This document shows, piece after piece, positions 7,969 through 16,155 of a stretch of 20,945 bases of DNA; position 1 is the stretch's first letter, and each line of letters starts with the position of its first letter. The notes beneath the pieces were generated by a model. That model worked only from the letters and a program-made list of their open reading frames with translations, was not told the origin of the DNA and did no database searches. This DNA comes from Candidatus Hydrogenedens sp. (lineage in GTDB: Bacteria; Hydrogenedentota; Hydrogenedentia; Hydrogenedentales; Hydrogenedentaceae). Both the position numbers and the translations under genes were made by a program. Location: positions 1 to 20,945 of the forward strand of contig DAOSBX010000040.1 in the NCBI GenBank assembly GCA_035361075.1, in the 5' to 3' direction.

Positions 7969-10900
7969 ATGAATAGAAGACAGTTTTTAATAGGAGTAAT
8001 TATGAGCGTGTTCTCTGTTTGTTCATCTAATTTTAGTTATGCTTATGAACTTATTTACCAACCGAAACCTGAAGATTCCATGCAGGTCTACATCTACCGT
8101 TTGGAAAACGGGATAACAGTATATTTGACTGAGAATCATGAAGTTCCCCGTTTTTATGCAGAGATAGCCGTGCGAGCAGGTAGTCAGAATGACCCACCAG
8201 AAACTACTGGATTAGCCCATTACTTTGAGCATTTGATGTTTAAGGGGTCAGAACGATTAGGAACAATTGATTTCGATAAGGAAAAGGAACTATTAGATAA
8301 AATAGAAGAGTTGTATGAGGTATATCGGCAAACCACAGATACGGAAAAGCGGGAAGAAATTTATAACGAAATTGACCAACTTTCTCAAGAAGCAAGTAAG
8401 TATGCTGTTCCAAATGAATTGGATCGGGTGTATAAATCATTGGGAGGCGACAAAATTAACGCACATACTTGGATTGATGAAACGGTCTATAAGGTAGAGT
8501 TACCTTCTGGATGTTTAGAACATTGGGCAATGTTAGAATCTGACCGTTTTTCCAAACCGATTTTCCGACTATTTGCAACAGAATTGGAAACCGTGTATGA
8601 AGAAAAAAATCGTGCTATGGATAATCGCGAACGTGTGTTGATGGAAGCAGTCAATAAAGCTTTGTTCCCTGACCATCCCTATGGAACGCAAACAACCTTA
8701 GGCGAACCCGAACATCTAAAAAATCCATCAATAAGGAATATAAAAAATTTCTTTGAGCATTGGTATGTGCCAAAAAATATCTCTATAGGAATCTCAGGCG
8801 ATATACAAATCCCAGAAGCAATAGAAATTATTGCAAAGTATTTTTCAGAAGTGAGGAAAGATACCGCAAAGGAAGTAGATACGAATGAAAACAGCGTTAC
8901 AATTGAAAAAATAAACGTTACTGAGGACAAAATCTGTTCGCCTATCTCTACATATTGTTATGAGCCTTTGAAGGAAAGGGTTCCAGTAGAGATACAATTC
9001 GAAGGGGAACCTGCAGTTATGCTTGCCTTTCGAACCGTCCCAAAACTGCATCCTGATTCCGATAAACTGATTCTTATGGATATGATTTTAGATAATGCAG
9101 TGGCAGGTTTGATTAATCTCAATTTAATCCAGAGGCAGAAAGTCCGACGTGCTGGTGCATTTGTCATGCAACTAAATGACTTAGGTGTTGAGTATATATT
9201 TGGCGTGCCGAAGGAAGGACAAAGTTTGGAAGAGGTGGAGCAATTATTGTTAGAACAAGTAAAAATGCTATATGAAGGAAAATTTGAAGATTGGCTTTTA
9301 CCAGCGATAATTACTGATTTCCGTAAGATGAAAGAACGGTCAATGGAAACAAATGAAGGGCGAGTCGGTGAACTTACAGATGCCTTTATTGCACATGAAG
9401 ATTGGCAGGAACATTTGAAACGTATTGAACGGTTTGAGAAGATTACCAAAGATGAAATTGTAAGCACTGCGAAGAGATACTTCTCGCAGGGATATGTTGC
9501 AGGCTATCGTAAAGATGGGAAGCGAGAGATTAACTATGTTCCAAAGCCGAAACTAACACCGCTAACCATCGATAGCACAAAACTTTCAGCCTTCGCTCAA
9601 CAGATTTTGTCCATCCCTATGGCTGAAAGTGAGCCCGTATTTTTAGAAAAAGGAAAAGATTATATTCATCAACCAACCAAAGAAGGATTGGACTTCTGGT
9701 TTTGTAAAAATCCATTGAATAAAATATTTAGTTTTGAAATACGGGTTAATATAGGAAATTATCATAATCCTAAAATTCCAGTTGCTTTGCGGTTATTAGA
9801 AAAATCTGGAACGCGTTACCTTTCCGCAGAAGACCTTAAAAAAGAATGGTATAAGTTAGGAGCAGAATTTAATGTCCGTTCAACCAATAACGAGACTATT
9901 ATTACGTTGACGGGGTTTGACGACCGCTTCAAGGAAACAATCCATTTATTGATGGAGGTGATGTTCTATCCACAGGTGGAAAAGAATGTACTGGAAGAAT
10001 TAAAAGCAATTATCCTTGCTCAACGTGCAGATGCCAAGAAAGACCCTGAGGAGGTTATGCGTGCTTTAGTCCAATTTAACCGCTTGGATACACAATCCGC
10101 CTATCTAAATTTGCTCCCAGAAGAGGAACTGAAAAAAGTAGCTGTCGAAGAATTACAGGAAATAACAAAAAGCCTGTTAACCTATAAGCACCATATATTC
10201 TATGCAGGAACATTAAATCACAAAGATTTAATGAAACTTTATAAAAAGCACCTTAAAAATGAATTAAAACAACAAAAGGACAAACACCAAAAGAAACTCT
10301 TAGAATTCAAACAAACACCACCTTACATCTACTTGAAATCACGAAAACCAGAAATAACACAGCTCTACGTCTTAGATAAAGAAACAACACAGGCAAATGT
10401 GCGAATCGAATTTGGTTTGGTCGAGTCCACTATGGAAGAACAACCTGTAATCGAGGTTTTTAATGCTTACTTCGGGGGCAGTATGGCAGGAATCGTTTTC
10501 CAGGAACTACGAGAAGCACGGGCATTAGCCTACGTAGCAGGTGCACAGTATATAGATGGATATAGAAAAGGAGATGAAGACCTGATGGTCGGTGTTATCC
10601 AGACACAACCAGATAAACTAAAAGATGCGTTAGAATGCTTTTTGCAGTTATTTGACAATTTACCTGTATCTGAGGAACGTTTCCATTTCGCTAAGGAATC
10701 CGTGCTCAACGATTACCAAACAGATAAAGTGCCATTTCGAAGTGTATTAGGACGAATTTATGGTTGGTATCTCCACGGGATTGAATATGACCCAAGAAAA
10801 CAGTGGTATGAAGATGTGAAACAATTAACCCTAAAAGACCTCCTACAATTCTACGAAAAGAAAATCAAATCCAGCCAACGCCTCATCAGCGTTATGCTTC

Positions 10901-10983
10901 CACTAAACAGGATTACCCCCGATTCACTCAAACAATTCGGTAGCCTACGCTATGTTACCATAGATGATATTTTCGTTAAATAA
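7969..10983 (+). CDS. M16 family zinc protease, two-domain, exported
   Basis: A 1004-residue pitrilysin/insulinase-type protease. Residues 1-25 are an export signal with a Tat-like start (NRRQFL) ending in SYA. The N-terminal half is catalytic: inverted zinc motif HYFEH (84-88, with Glu87 as general base), the third ligand Glu212 in a Glu-x6-Glu block (205-212), and the NAHT substrate strand (164-167). An acidic, coiled-coil-like insert (about 103-155) sits between HxxEH and the NAHT block; in compact M16 enzymes this segment is shorter. The C-terminal half (about 560-1004) is a second M16 fold without the zinc motif, as expected for the inactive partner of a clamshell. It probably degrades peptides in the periplasm. 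It stands alone, with GAAAGG before the ATG and a terminator about 175 bp downstream. Confidence 0.92.
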   Translation: MNRRQFLIGVIMSVFSVCSSNFSYAYELIYQPKPEDSMQVYIYRLENGITVYLTENHEVPRFYAEIAVRAGSQNDPPETTGLAHYFEHLMFKGSERLGTIDFDKEKELLDKIEELYEVYRQTTDTEKREEIYNEIDQLSQEASKYAVPNELDRVYKSLGGDKINAHTWIDETVYKVELPSGCLEHWAMLESDRFSKPIFRLFATELETVYEEKNRAMDNRERVLMEAVNKALFPDHPYGTQTTLGEPEHLKNPSIRNIKNFFEHWYVPKNISIGISGDIQIPEAIEIIAKYFSEVRKDTAKEVDTNENSVTIEKINVTEDKICSPISTYCYEPLKERVPVEIQFEGEPAVMLAFRTVPKLHPDSDKLILMDMILDNAVAGLINLNLIQRQKVRRAGAFVMQLNDLGVEYIFGVPKEGQSLEEVEQLLLEQVKMLYEGKFEDWLLPAIITDFRKMKERSMETNEGRVGELTDAFIAHEDWQEHLKRIERFEKITKDEIVSTAKRYFSQGYVAGYRKDGKREINYVPKPKLTPLTIDSTKLSAFAQQILSIPMAESEPVFLEKGKDYIHQPTKEGLDFWFCKNPLNKIFSFEIRVNIGNYHNPKIPVALRLLEKSGTRYLSAEDLKKEWYKLGAEFNVRSTNNETIITLTGFDDRFKETIHLLMEVMFYPQVEKNVLEELKAIILAQRADAKKDPEEVMRALVQFNRLDTQSAYLNLLPEEELKKVAVEELQEITKSLLTYKHHIFYAGTLNHKDLMKLYKKHLKNELKQQKDKHQKKLLEFKQTPPYIYLKSRKPEITQLYVLDKETTQANVRIEFGLVESTMEEQPVIEVFNAYFGGSMAGIVFQELREARALAYVAGAQYIDGYRKGDEDLMVGVIQTQPDKLKDALECFLQLFDNLPVSEERFHFAKESVLNDYQTDKVPFRSVLGRIYGWYLHGIEYDPRKQWYEDVKQLTLKDLLQFYEKKIKSSQRLISVMLPLNRITPDSLKQFGSLRYVTIDDIFVK

Positions 10984-11090
10984 AATACGAATACGTTTAA
11001 TGCAAACATATCGAAATACAAAAATTTCGCTGAATAGAAAGGTATTTATATCCCCAATAGATACTGCATATTCATGTCATAAAAAAGTAG

Positions 11091-11170
11091 CCCATGCGTC
11101 CACTTGTAATTAAAACCGTAACACAGCCACTCCCACCTATGAAGAATTATCCGTAGTGTGGAGGCATGGG
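11091..11170. repeat. Large imperfect inverted repeat
   Basis: CCCATGCGTCCAC (11091-11103) and GTGGAGGCATGGG (11158-11170) are complementary at 12 of 13 positions and enclose 54 bases. The right arm overlaps the terminator stem, so the two structures are mutually exclusive. It could be a small palindromic interspersed element or a structured RNA. Confidence 0.45.
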
Positions 11171-11186
11171 TCTGCCTCTACTTTTT
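11159..11186 (+). terminator. Intrinsic terminator downstream of the M16 gene
   Basis: GAGGCA (11161-11166), a TGGGTC loop and TGCCTC (11173-11178), extended by a G.T and a T-A pair, are followed by CTTTTT (11181-11186). This is a standard rho-independent form. It lies before the dnaG promoter, isolating dnaG-rpoD from upstream transcription. Confidence 0.6.
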
Positions 11187-11241
11187 AAAGGTAACTGTAA
11201 TTATGAGGGATAATTTTAAATTTGCTTTTTTTGGTTATTTA

Positions 11242-11250
11242 TGGTATAAT
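11242..11250 (+). promoter_or_regulatory. Extended -10 promoter of dnaG-rpoD
   Basis: TG-G-TATAAT is a perfect extended -10 element. A weak -35 (TTGCTT, 11222-11227) is 17 bases upstream. The predicted transcript starts near 11257, giving a leader of about 66 bases. Confidence 0.6.
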
Positions 11251-11279
11251 TTTAATGCTACTTGACAAAATTGGGGTAA

Positions 11280-11308
11280 GTCTGTCTCTGGATAGGGAAA
11301 AGACAGAC
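11280..11308 (+). promoter_or_regulatory. 8-bp hairpin in the dnaG leader
   Basis: GTCTGTCT (11280-11287) pairs perfectly with AGACAGAC (11301-11308) around a 13-base loop. It ends three bases before the purine-rich ribosome site AAGAAAGAAGG (11312-11322) and may modulate translation of dnaG. Confidence 0.4.
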
Positions 11309-11322
11309 CTCAAGAAAGAAGG

Positions 11323-13083
11323 TTGGTTCTGCCCTTGTATCCACGTCATATAATAGAACATGTTTTAAACTCAACTGATATAGTTCAAATAGTGTCAACA
11401 TATTGTGATTTGAAACCTTCGGGTCCAGACCGTTATAAAGCCCTCTGTCCTTTTCATACTGAAAAGACGCCGTCTTTTATGGTCTCTCATTCTCGCCAGA
11501 TTTATCACTGTTTTGGCTGTGGTAAAGGTGGTGATGCTATATCTTTTTTGATGGAAATGCAGAATATCAGTTTTATGGAAGCCCTTGAAATTTTAGCGGA
11601 TAGAGCAGGGGTGATGTTGCCTCGATTAAACTCGGGGATGGATGGTAAGGCATATAACGCAATAAAAGAGGAACGGAAAACGTTATTTCAAATATTGGAG
11701 TTGTCTGCGGATTTTTATAGAAGCCAGTTAACTAAAACGTTGACTGGGAAATTGGCATTGGATTATCTGGAACGAAGGAAACTATCACCACAGATTCAAG
11801 AGGAGTTTAAGATTGGATTTGCCCCTGCTGATGGATATACTCTTTATCGGTATTTGAAATCCAAAGGTTTTTCGGATAAGCTTCTCCAGAAAACAGGACT
11901 TATCCGTTCTTTCGAGCAAGAAGGTCGTTATTATGACTTTTTTAGAAATCGGATTTTATTCCCAATTCGAAGTATTGAGGGCAAAATCATTGCCTTCGGT
12001 GGTCGTGAAATTTCTGGGGATGGTCCCAAATACATAAATATTGCTGAAACCGAAATCTATCGTAAAAGCAAAGTTTTATATGGTTTATGGGAAGGAAAAG
12101 AATCTATTCGTTCACAGCAATTTGCTATTTTTGTGGAAGGATATATTGATTTATTACGATGTTTCCAAAATGGCATTAAAAATGTTGTTGCTACCTGTGG
12201 GACAGCATTAACATTGGAACAAGCAAATCTTATCAAACGGTTTGCACCTCGTGTTGTGATTGTTTACGATGGCGATGAAGCGGGTCTATCTGCGGCATTA
12301 CGGGCTACTTCTATTCTACTCCAAGCGGGTTTGAATGTGCATGCGGTAACGCTCCCAGACGGGAAAGACCCTGATGATTTTTTGCAAGAGCATTCTGTAT
12401 CAGAATGGAACGAACTTATACATAATGCACCGACATTCTTCACATTTTATTTACAGCAAAAAAAGGCTCTTCTCTCCACGCCTACTGGGAAGGTAACTGT
12501 TTTATCTGAACTTTTCCGATTAATCTCTACCATGAAGGAAAATACATTAAAAGAGGAATATCTAAAAGAGATTGCCTCAGCATTGCATATAAATTTTTGG
12601 TCAATTCAAAGCGATTACGAGCAATATTTAAACAACAATTTTTCTACACAGGAGAGGATTTCGGTACCGAATAAGTTCCTTGTGCCAATGGATGATCTGG
12701 ACTTTATCTATGCCATACTTCATAATGATGGGTTGAGAGAAAAGGTAAAAGATTGTTTTTATGAAATTCCTTTCCCAGAGAATTCCTTCGGGTTTGCAAT
12801 TAAATACATATTAGAGAATGAAAATCCTGACCCACGATTTATAGAAGACAAAAATGCAGGTAAAATTCTTCAAGAGGCATATTTAATTGAGCCTAAGAGC
12901 AAAAATCTGGACATTTTAGTTGAAGAGCGACTAAAACGGTTTCGTATTGATTATCTGAACAAGCAAATAGAAGAGATTCAAGAAAAAATTCGTTTGGCTG
13001 AAAAAAGTCAGCAAAGCGAATTATTAATAGAACTAATTAAGGCACAAAATGAATTAATAAATAGAAGAAATACATTAACATAA
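11323..13083 (+). CDS. dnaG: DNA primase DnaG
   Basis: A 586-residue primase, close to the usual length, which makes RNA primers at the replication fork. The CHC2 zinc-binding domain uses Cys42, His45, Cys63 and Cys66 (CPFH...HCFGCG). The catalytic core has FKIGFAP, the RNFILF-like RNRILFPI, then TOPRIM with Glu272 (FVEGYID) and the DGD acid pair Asp316/Asp318. The C-terminal helicase-binding region (about 435-586) is divergent. No in-frame ATG exists between the stop at 11293 and residue 53, and starting there would remove the zinc domain, so a non-ATG start is required. TTG 11323 touches the ribosome site; CTG 11329 or TTG 11335 have more normal spacing. It is followed 23 bp later by rpoD; rpsU, the usual first gene of this operon, is absent. 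Confidence 0.96.
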   Translation: MVLPLYPRHIIEHVLNSTDIVQIVSTYCDLKPSGPDRYKALCPFHTEKTPSFMVSHSRQIYHCFGCGKGGDAISFLMEMQNISFMEALEILADRAGVMLPRLNSGMDGKAYNAIKEERKTLFQILELSADFYRSQLTKTLTGKLALDYLERRKLSPQIQEEFKIGFAPADGYTLYRYLKSKGFSDKLLQKTGLIRSFEQEGRYYDFFRNRILFPIRSIEGKIIAFGGREISGDGPKYINIAETEIYRKSKVLYGLWEGKESIRSQQFAIFVEGYIDLLRCFQNGIKNVVATCGTALTLEQANLIKRFAPRVVIVYDGDEAGLSAALRATSILLQAGLNVHAVTLPDGKDPDDFLQEHSVSEWNELIHNAPTFFTFYLQQKKALLSTPTGKVTVLSELFRLISTMKENTLKEEYLKEIASALHINFWSIQSDYEQYLNNNFSTQERISVPNKFLVPMDDLDFIYAILHNDGLREKVKDCFYEIPFPENSFGFAIKYILENENPDPRFIEDKNAGKILQEAYLIEPKSKNLDILVEERLKRFRIDYLNKQIEEIQEKIRLAEKSQQSELLIELIKAQNELINRRNTLT

Positions 13084-13106
13084 GTTATGCTAACGAGGTA
13101 ATACCT

Positions 13107-14798
13107 ATGGCAAAAAAGACAACTTTGCGAAAACGACAAAAAAAACTTACTGAAATCCAAAACTATGAGGACGAACCACTATTAGAAATTCTTTACGAAG
13201 CGCATGAAAGTCCGAGCGATACGTTACGTGCATTAGGTTATGAAAAAGCACCTTTAGGCAAAGGGGCAATAACAACATTAGATGCCCAAAAGACAGAAAC
13301 CACAAAAGCACCTACACGTCCAGATGAGGGAATCCGTGTATATCTACGGGCTATGGGTAAGGTCCCTCTGTTGACGAAGGAAAAAGAAGTCAGTATTGCC
13401 CGTGAGATTGAAGAAGCTGAAAAAGAACTGGTTCGGGTGTTGTTAAGTGCTCCATATACTGTTCATGAGTTTTTCTTAATCGCTACACGTATCCGTTCTG
13501 GTAGATTAGACCCAGCACGAATTATTGACTGTAATGAACCCTCTAAAATAGAAAAGTTGAAGAAACAACTACTTCAGAGTGCAGACCAGTTGTCTGTTTA
13601 TCGTCAGCAAATACATGCATTAGAGAAAAAATTAGAGAAACTAACGAAACGAGGGGCAAAACAAAGAAGCAAATTACAACTGATTGAGTCCATCAAAAAT
13701 CAGATTCAGGGAATACGAGAAAAACAGTATCAGATATTAAGAGATTTTCCGTTATGTGCCCGCGAGATAGTTAAGATTGGACGCAAAATTAAGTCACTGG
13801 AAAGAAGAATTATAAGTGCAAAAGAAGAGATCGTTCAGATTGAACATGAATTTGGGCTCACTGCTGACGAGATTATAAAGATGGCTCACACAGGTAAAGG
13901 TCGAAAGAGTAAAAAAGACCCAGATGCAGTATATCTTTACGAGTGTGCCCAACGACTTGAAATGGCAAGGATGAAGATTAATCAGATACAACGTGATGCT
14001 CAAATGAACTTAGGACAAATTTCCGAGCTTATAAAAACTGTCAAAGAGAAAGAAGAAAAGATAAGTGAGACAAAACAAAAGTTGGTGGAAGCAAACCTGC
14101 GATTGGTTGTAAGTATCGCTAAGAAATATACTAACCGTGGTATGTCGTTTGAAGACTTGATTCAGGAAGGGAATATCGGTCTTATCAAGGCGGTAGACAA
14201 ATTTGAATACTGGCGTGGATATAAGTTTAGTACCTATGCGACATGGTGGATTCGACAAGCCATAACACGTGCAATTGCTGACCAAGCACGAACCATCCGA
14301 ATACCTGTTCACATGATTGAATCCATTAATAAATTAGCAAGGGCGAATCGTGCGTTGATACAACGATACGGTAGAGAACCTAATGTGGATGAAATTGCAG
14401 GTGAGATGGAATTATCTGTTGACCGTGTCCATTCTATTCGAAAAATATCGCAAGACCCTATGAGCCTCGAGATGCCAATTGGTGATGATGGTGATACAAC
14501 CTTTGGAGATTTCATTGAGGATGAAAATGTTGAAAATCCATCTGAAAACACGCAATTCCAATTATTTATCGATAAAATTAATGAGGTATTGAAAACCCTA
14601 ACCGAACGAGAAGAGAAAGTGATACGATTGCGTTGGGGATTGGGCGATGGATTTCAGCGAACTCTGGAAGAGGTTGGAAGTGTTTTCAATGTAACACGAG
14701 AACGTGTCCGTCAAATAGAAGCCAAAGCATTGCGAAAACTGAGGCATACTTGGCGTGCACGAGAACTTCTGCCCTTCATAGAAAGTTGCAAAAAATAA
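13107..14798 (+). CDS. rpoD: Primary sigma factor RpoD (sigma70)
   Basis: A 563-residue housekeeping sigma factor. Region 1.2 begins near residue 73 (IRVYLRAMGKVPLLT). A long, charged, largely helical non-conserved region of about 190 residues follows (about 130-320). Region 2 (from about 325) has LRLVVSIAKKYTNRG, EDLIQEGNIGL and the -10-reading FSTYATWWIRQAITRAI. Region 3 follows, and region 4.2 ends the protein with the helix-turn-helix TLEEVGSVFNVTRERVRQIE. Regions 2.4 and 4.2 look canonical, matching the TTGACA/TATAAT-like sites here. A recognisable acidic region 1.1 is lacking; the first 70 residues start very basic. The start is supported by GAGGT seven bases before the ATG. It is co-transcribed with dnaG, and a tRNA gene lies 29 bp after the stop. 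Confidence 0.97.
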   Translation: MAKKTTLRKRQKKLTEIQNYEDEPLLEILYEAHESPSDTLRALGYEKAPLGKGAITTLDAQKTETTKAPTRPDEGIRVYLRAMGKVPLLTKEKEVSIAREIEEAEKELVRVLLSAPYTVHEFFLIATRIRSGRLDPARIIDCNEPSKIEKLKKQLLQSADQLSVYRQQIHALEKKLEKLTKRGAKQRSKLQLIESIKNQIQGIREKQYQILRDFPLCAREIVKIGRKIKSLERRIISAKEEIVQIEHEFGLTADEIIKMAHTGKGRKSKKDPDAVYLYECAQRLEMARMKINQIQRDAQMNLGQISELIKTVKEKEEKISETKQKLVEANLRLVVSIAKKYTNRGMSFEDLIQEGNIGLIKAVDKFEYWRGYKFSTYATWWIRQAITRAIADQARTIRIPVHMIESINKLARANRALIQRYGREPNVDEIAGEMELSVDRVHSIRKISQDPMSLEMPIGDDGDTTFGDFIEDENVENPSENTQFQLFIDKINEVLKTLTEREEKVIRLRWGLGDGFQRTLEEVGSVFNVTRERVRQIEAKALRKLRHTWRARELLPFIESCKK

Positions 14799-14814
14799 CA
14801 AATATTGTTAAAAT
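14786..14814 (+). promoter_or_regulatory. Putative tRNA-Ile2 promoter overlapping the rpoD 3' end
   Basis: TTGCAA (14786-14791), a 17-base spacer and TAAAAT (14809-14814) place the transcription start near 14821, about 7 bases before the tRNA. The -35 box lies inside the last codons of rpoD. The tRNA could also be processed from the rpoD transcript. Confidence 0.4.
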
Positions 14815-14827
14815 ATTATATGTTTTT

Positions 14828-14901
14828 GGGCCCTTAGCTCAGTAGGTCAGAGCAGGTGACTCATAATCACTTGGTCGCAGGTTCGAATCCTGCAGGGCCC
14901 A
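14828..14901 (+). tRNA. ileX: tRNA-Ile2 (anticodon CAU, read as k2CAU)
   Basis: A complete 74-base cloverleaf: acceptor GGGCCCT/AGGGCCC, D stem GCTC/GAGC, anticodon stem GGTGA/TCACT with loop CTCATAA (CAT at 14862-14864), T stem GCAGG/CCTGC with TTCGAAT loop, and discriminator A. CAU could mean Met, but the acceptor end, the anticodon stem-loop and the following TTGGTCGC closely match bacterial tRNA-Ile2, in which TilS converts C34 to lysidine so the tRNA reads AUA. It is not an initiator tRNA, which would carry three G-C pairs in the anticodon stem. CCA is not encoded (CAT follows), so it must be added enzymatically. A short T5 run follows at 14906-14910. Confidence 0.9.
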
Positions 14902-14928
14902 CATTCTTTTTAAGGGGACATATACATA

Positions 14929-15915
14929 TTAATAATCTTTTAACACCCTGGATACTAAATGATGGATTTGAGGATTATCAAGTGTTCTTAATGCACCCCG
15001 CCAATGACTTTCAGATAATCCCATTTCCTTTGCAACTACACAAAGTTTCATTACCTCTTCAGAACTTACTGAATGACTCTTCAAACTAAACAACGGGGTA
15101 TTGTAAGAGGACGTCGATGAATAACCACGAAACTCAACTTGCTGTGTATTCGGCAATGCATGCTTAATAAAGGAACATAACTTTCCAATAAGTTCGGGAT
15201 TATCAGAAAAACCGTGCACAATAGGAATTCGTATATAAATGGGTTTTTCAGAAAGAGCAAGGTCATGCAAATTTCGCAAATAGGTGTCAAATGGCACATC
15301 CGAAATAGTATTCCATACCTCCTCATCTATAGTAACCATCTGAAGCAGAATACCATCGACTTTTTCAAGGACTGATTTCCATAAATCTCGAGAGGTGACT
15401 GCGGAACAACTGGTGAGAATAACATTTACATCATATTTTTTTAATGCGTCTATTAATTGAATTAACACACACCCATGAAGCAAAGGCTCACCCCCTCCTA
15501 TCGTAATATTTCGCGGAGGGATTTGTAAATTAATTTCATACTCTACCAGTGATAATATTTGTTCTAATGAAATATAATCCCCAGCATGTTTCAATGCCTC
15601 TTCTTTACATGAATCCCAGCATACTCCACAAAAATTGCACTTCTCATAATCAATAGTAATATTCCCATTTACTTTATAGATAGCGGACTGTTTACACGAG
15701 TTAACACATAAATAGTCTTGAACACATTTATTCTTTTTCCAACGTATTTCAGGTTTTATGTCTTGTAAGAAGGGATTTAAACACCATGGACATCGTAAAC
15801 TACATCCCTTAAAGTAAAGTGCAAGCCGAACACCCGGTCCATCATTAGTAGAAAGGTTATCCCATCCGTACAGGACAAACTTCCCGCTTTCCATTACCCC
15901 ATCTCTGTTATTCAT
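14929..15915 (-). CDS. Radical SAM glycyl-radical-enzyme activase-like protein
   Basis: A 328-residue radical SAM protein of the pyruvate-formate-lyase activase family. The SAM [4Fe-4S] motif is Cys38-x3-Cys42-x2-Cys45 (GCSLRCPWC), preceded by the family's DGPGVR (25-30). The SAM-contact motif GGGEP is at 140-144. A ferredoxin-like insert lies between: a full cluster motif at Cys93, Cys96, Cys99 and Cys103, and a degenerate one at Cys64, Asp67, Cys70 and Cys74. Such inserts mark activases other than PflA. The DIK-like motif after the barrel's middle strands appears changed (LLQMVTID). No glycyl radical enzyme is in the window, so the target is unknown; it may act elsewhere or have another role. 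The start is firm: GGAGG lies eight bases before the ATG. It is transcribed alone, toward the tRNA gene, from the promoter at 15958-15986. Confidence 0.85.
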   Translation of the reverse strand: MNNRDGVMESGKFVLYGWDNLSTNDGPGVRLALYFKGCSLRCPWCLNPFLQDIKPEIRWKKNKCVQDYLCVNSCKQSAIYKVNGNITIDYEKCNFCGVCWDSCKEEALKHAGDYISLEQILSLVEYEINLQIPPRNITIGGGEPLLHGCVLIQLIDALKKYDVNVILTSCSAVTSRDLWKSVLEKVDGILLQMVTIDEEVWNTISDVPFDTYLRNLHDLALSEKPIYIRIPIVHGFSDNPELIGKLCSFIKHALPNTQQVEFRGYSSTSSYNTPLFSLKSHSVSSEEVMKLCVVAKEMGLSESHWRGALRTLDNPQIHHLVSRVLKDY

Positions 15916-15957
15916 AGCGGTGCCCTCCGCTCTGGGGTTAAATTATTTTATAATCAT

Positions 15958-15986
15958 ATTATGACAGAATAAATTCCGTTTTTCAA
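15958..15986 (-). promoter_or_regulatory. Promoter of the radical SAM gene
   Basis: On the minus strand: TTGAAA (15981-15986), a 17-base spacer and CATAAT (15958-15963), with a TG one base before the -10. Both hexamers match at five of six positions. The leader is about 35 bases. Confidence 0.6.
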
Positions 15987-16092
15987 TATTTAAACGGGAA
16001 ATTAACTTAAAAAGTATCTTTTTACTACACATTAGTATTTTTGAAGTTTTTTCGTTATTCAGACACACTAAATCACTTTTAAGTTCATACAT

Positions 16093-16144
16093 AAAAAAGA
16101 ACCTTCCAATATTTATGGGGTTAAATGTATTTAGTGAAAGGTCT
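16093..16144 (-). terminator. Possible minus-strand terminator
   Basis: Read on the minus strand, AGACCTTTC pairs with GGAAGGTTCT through one bulge and one U.G pair around a 28-base loop, and is followed by a run of T. It would stop leftward transcripts leaving the glycosyltransferase region before the activase promoter. The long loop makes it uncertain. Confidence 0.25.
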
Positions 16145-16155
16145 TTGAATATGTT

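Larger units (their letters stand above)
10984..11322. other. 339-bp intergenic region upstream of dnaG, no gene
   Basis: No coding region is supported. In order it holds a 6-bp hairpin (CGAAAT 11012-11017 / ATTTCG 11024-11029) just after the M16 stop, a large inverted repeat (11091-11170), a terminator hairpin (11159-11186), an extended -10 promoter (11242-11250) and an 8-bp hairpin in the dnaG leader (11280-11308). Confidence 0.65.

Noticed and set aside
8958..9467. 169-codon open frame on the minus strand inside the M16 gene
   Set aside because: Fully antisense to a well-conserved protease, Ser/Ile-rich low-complexity translation, and no ribosome site or family resemblance.
14828..14901. 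Assignment of the CAU tRNA as elongator or initiator Met
   Set aside because: The acceptor and anticodon-arm sequence fits tRNA-Ile2; initiator G-C pairs in the anticodon stem are absent.
14856..15089. 77-codon plus-strand frame starting inside the tRNA
   Set aside because: It begins within a tRNA and runs antisense to the activase C-terminus; no ribosome site.
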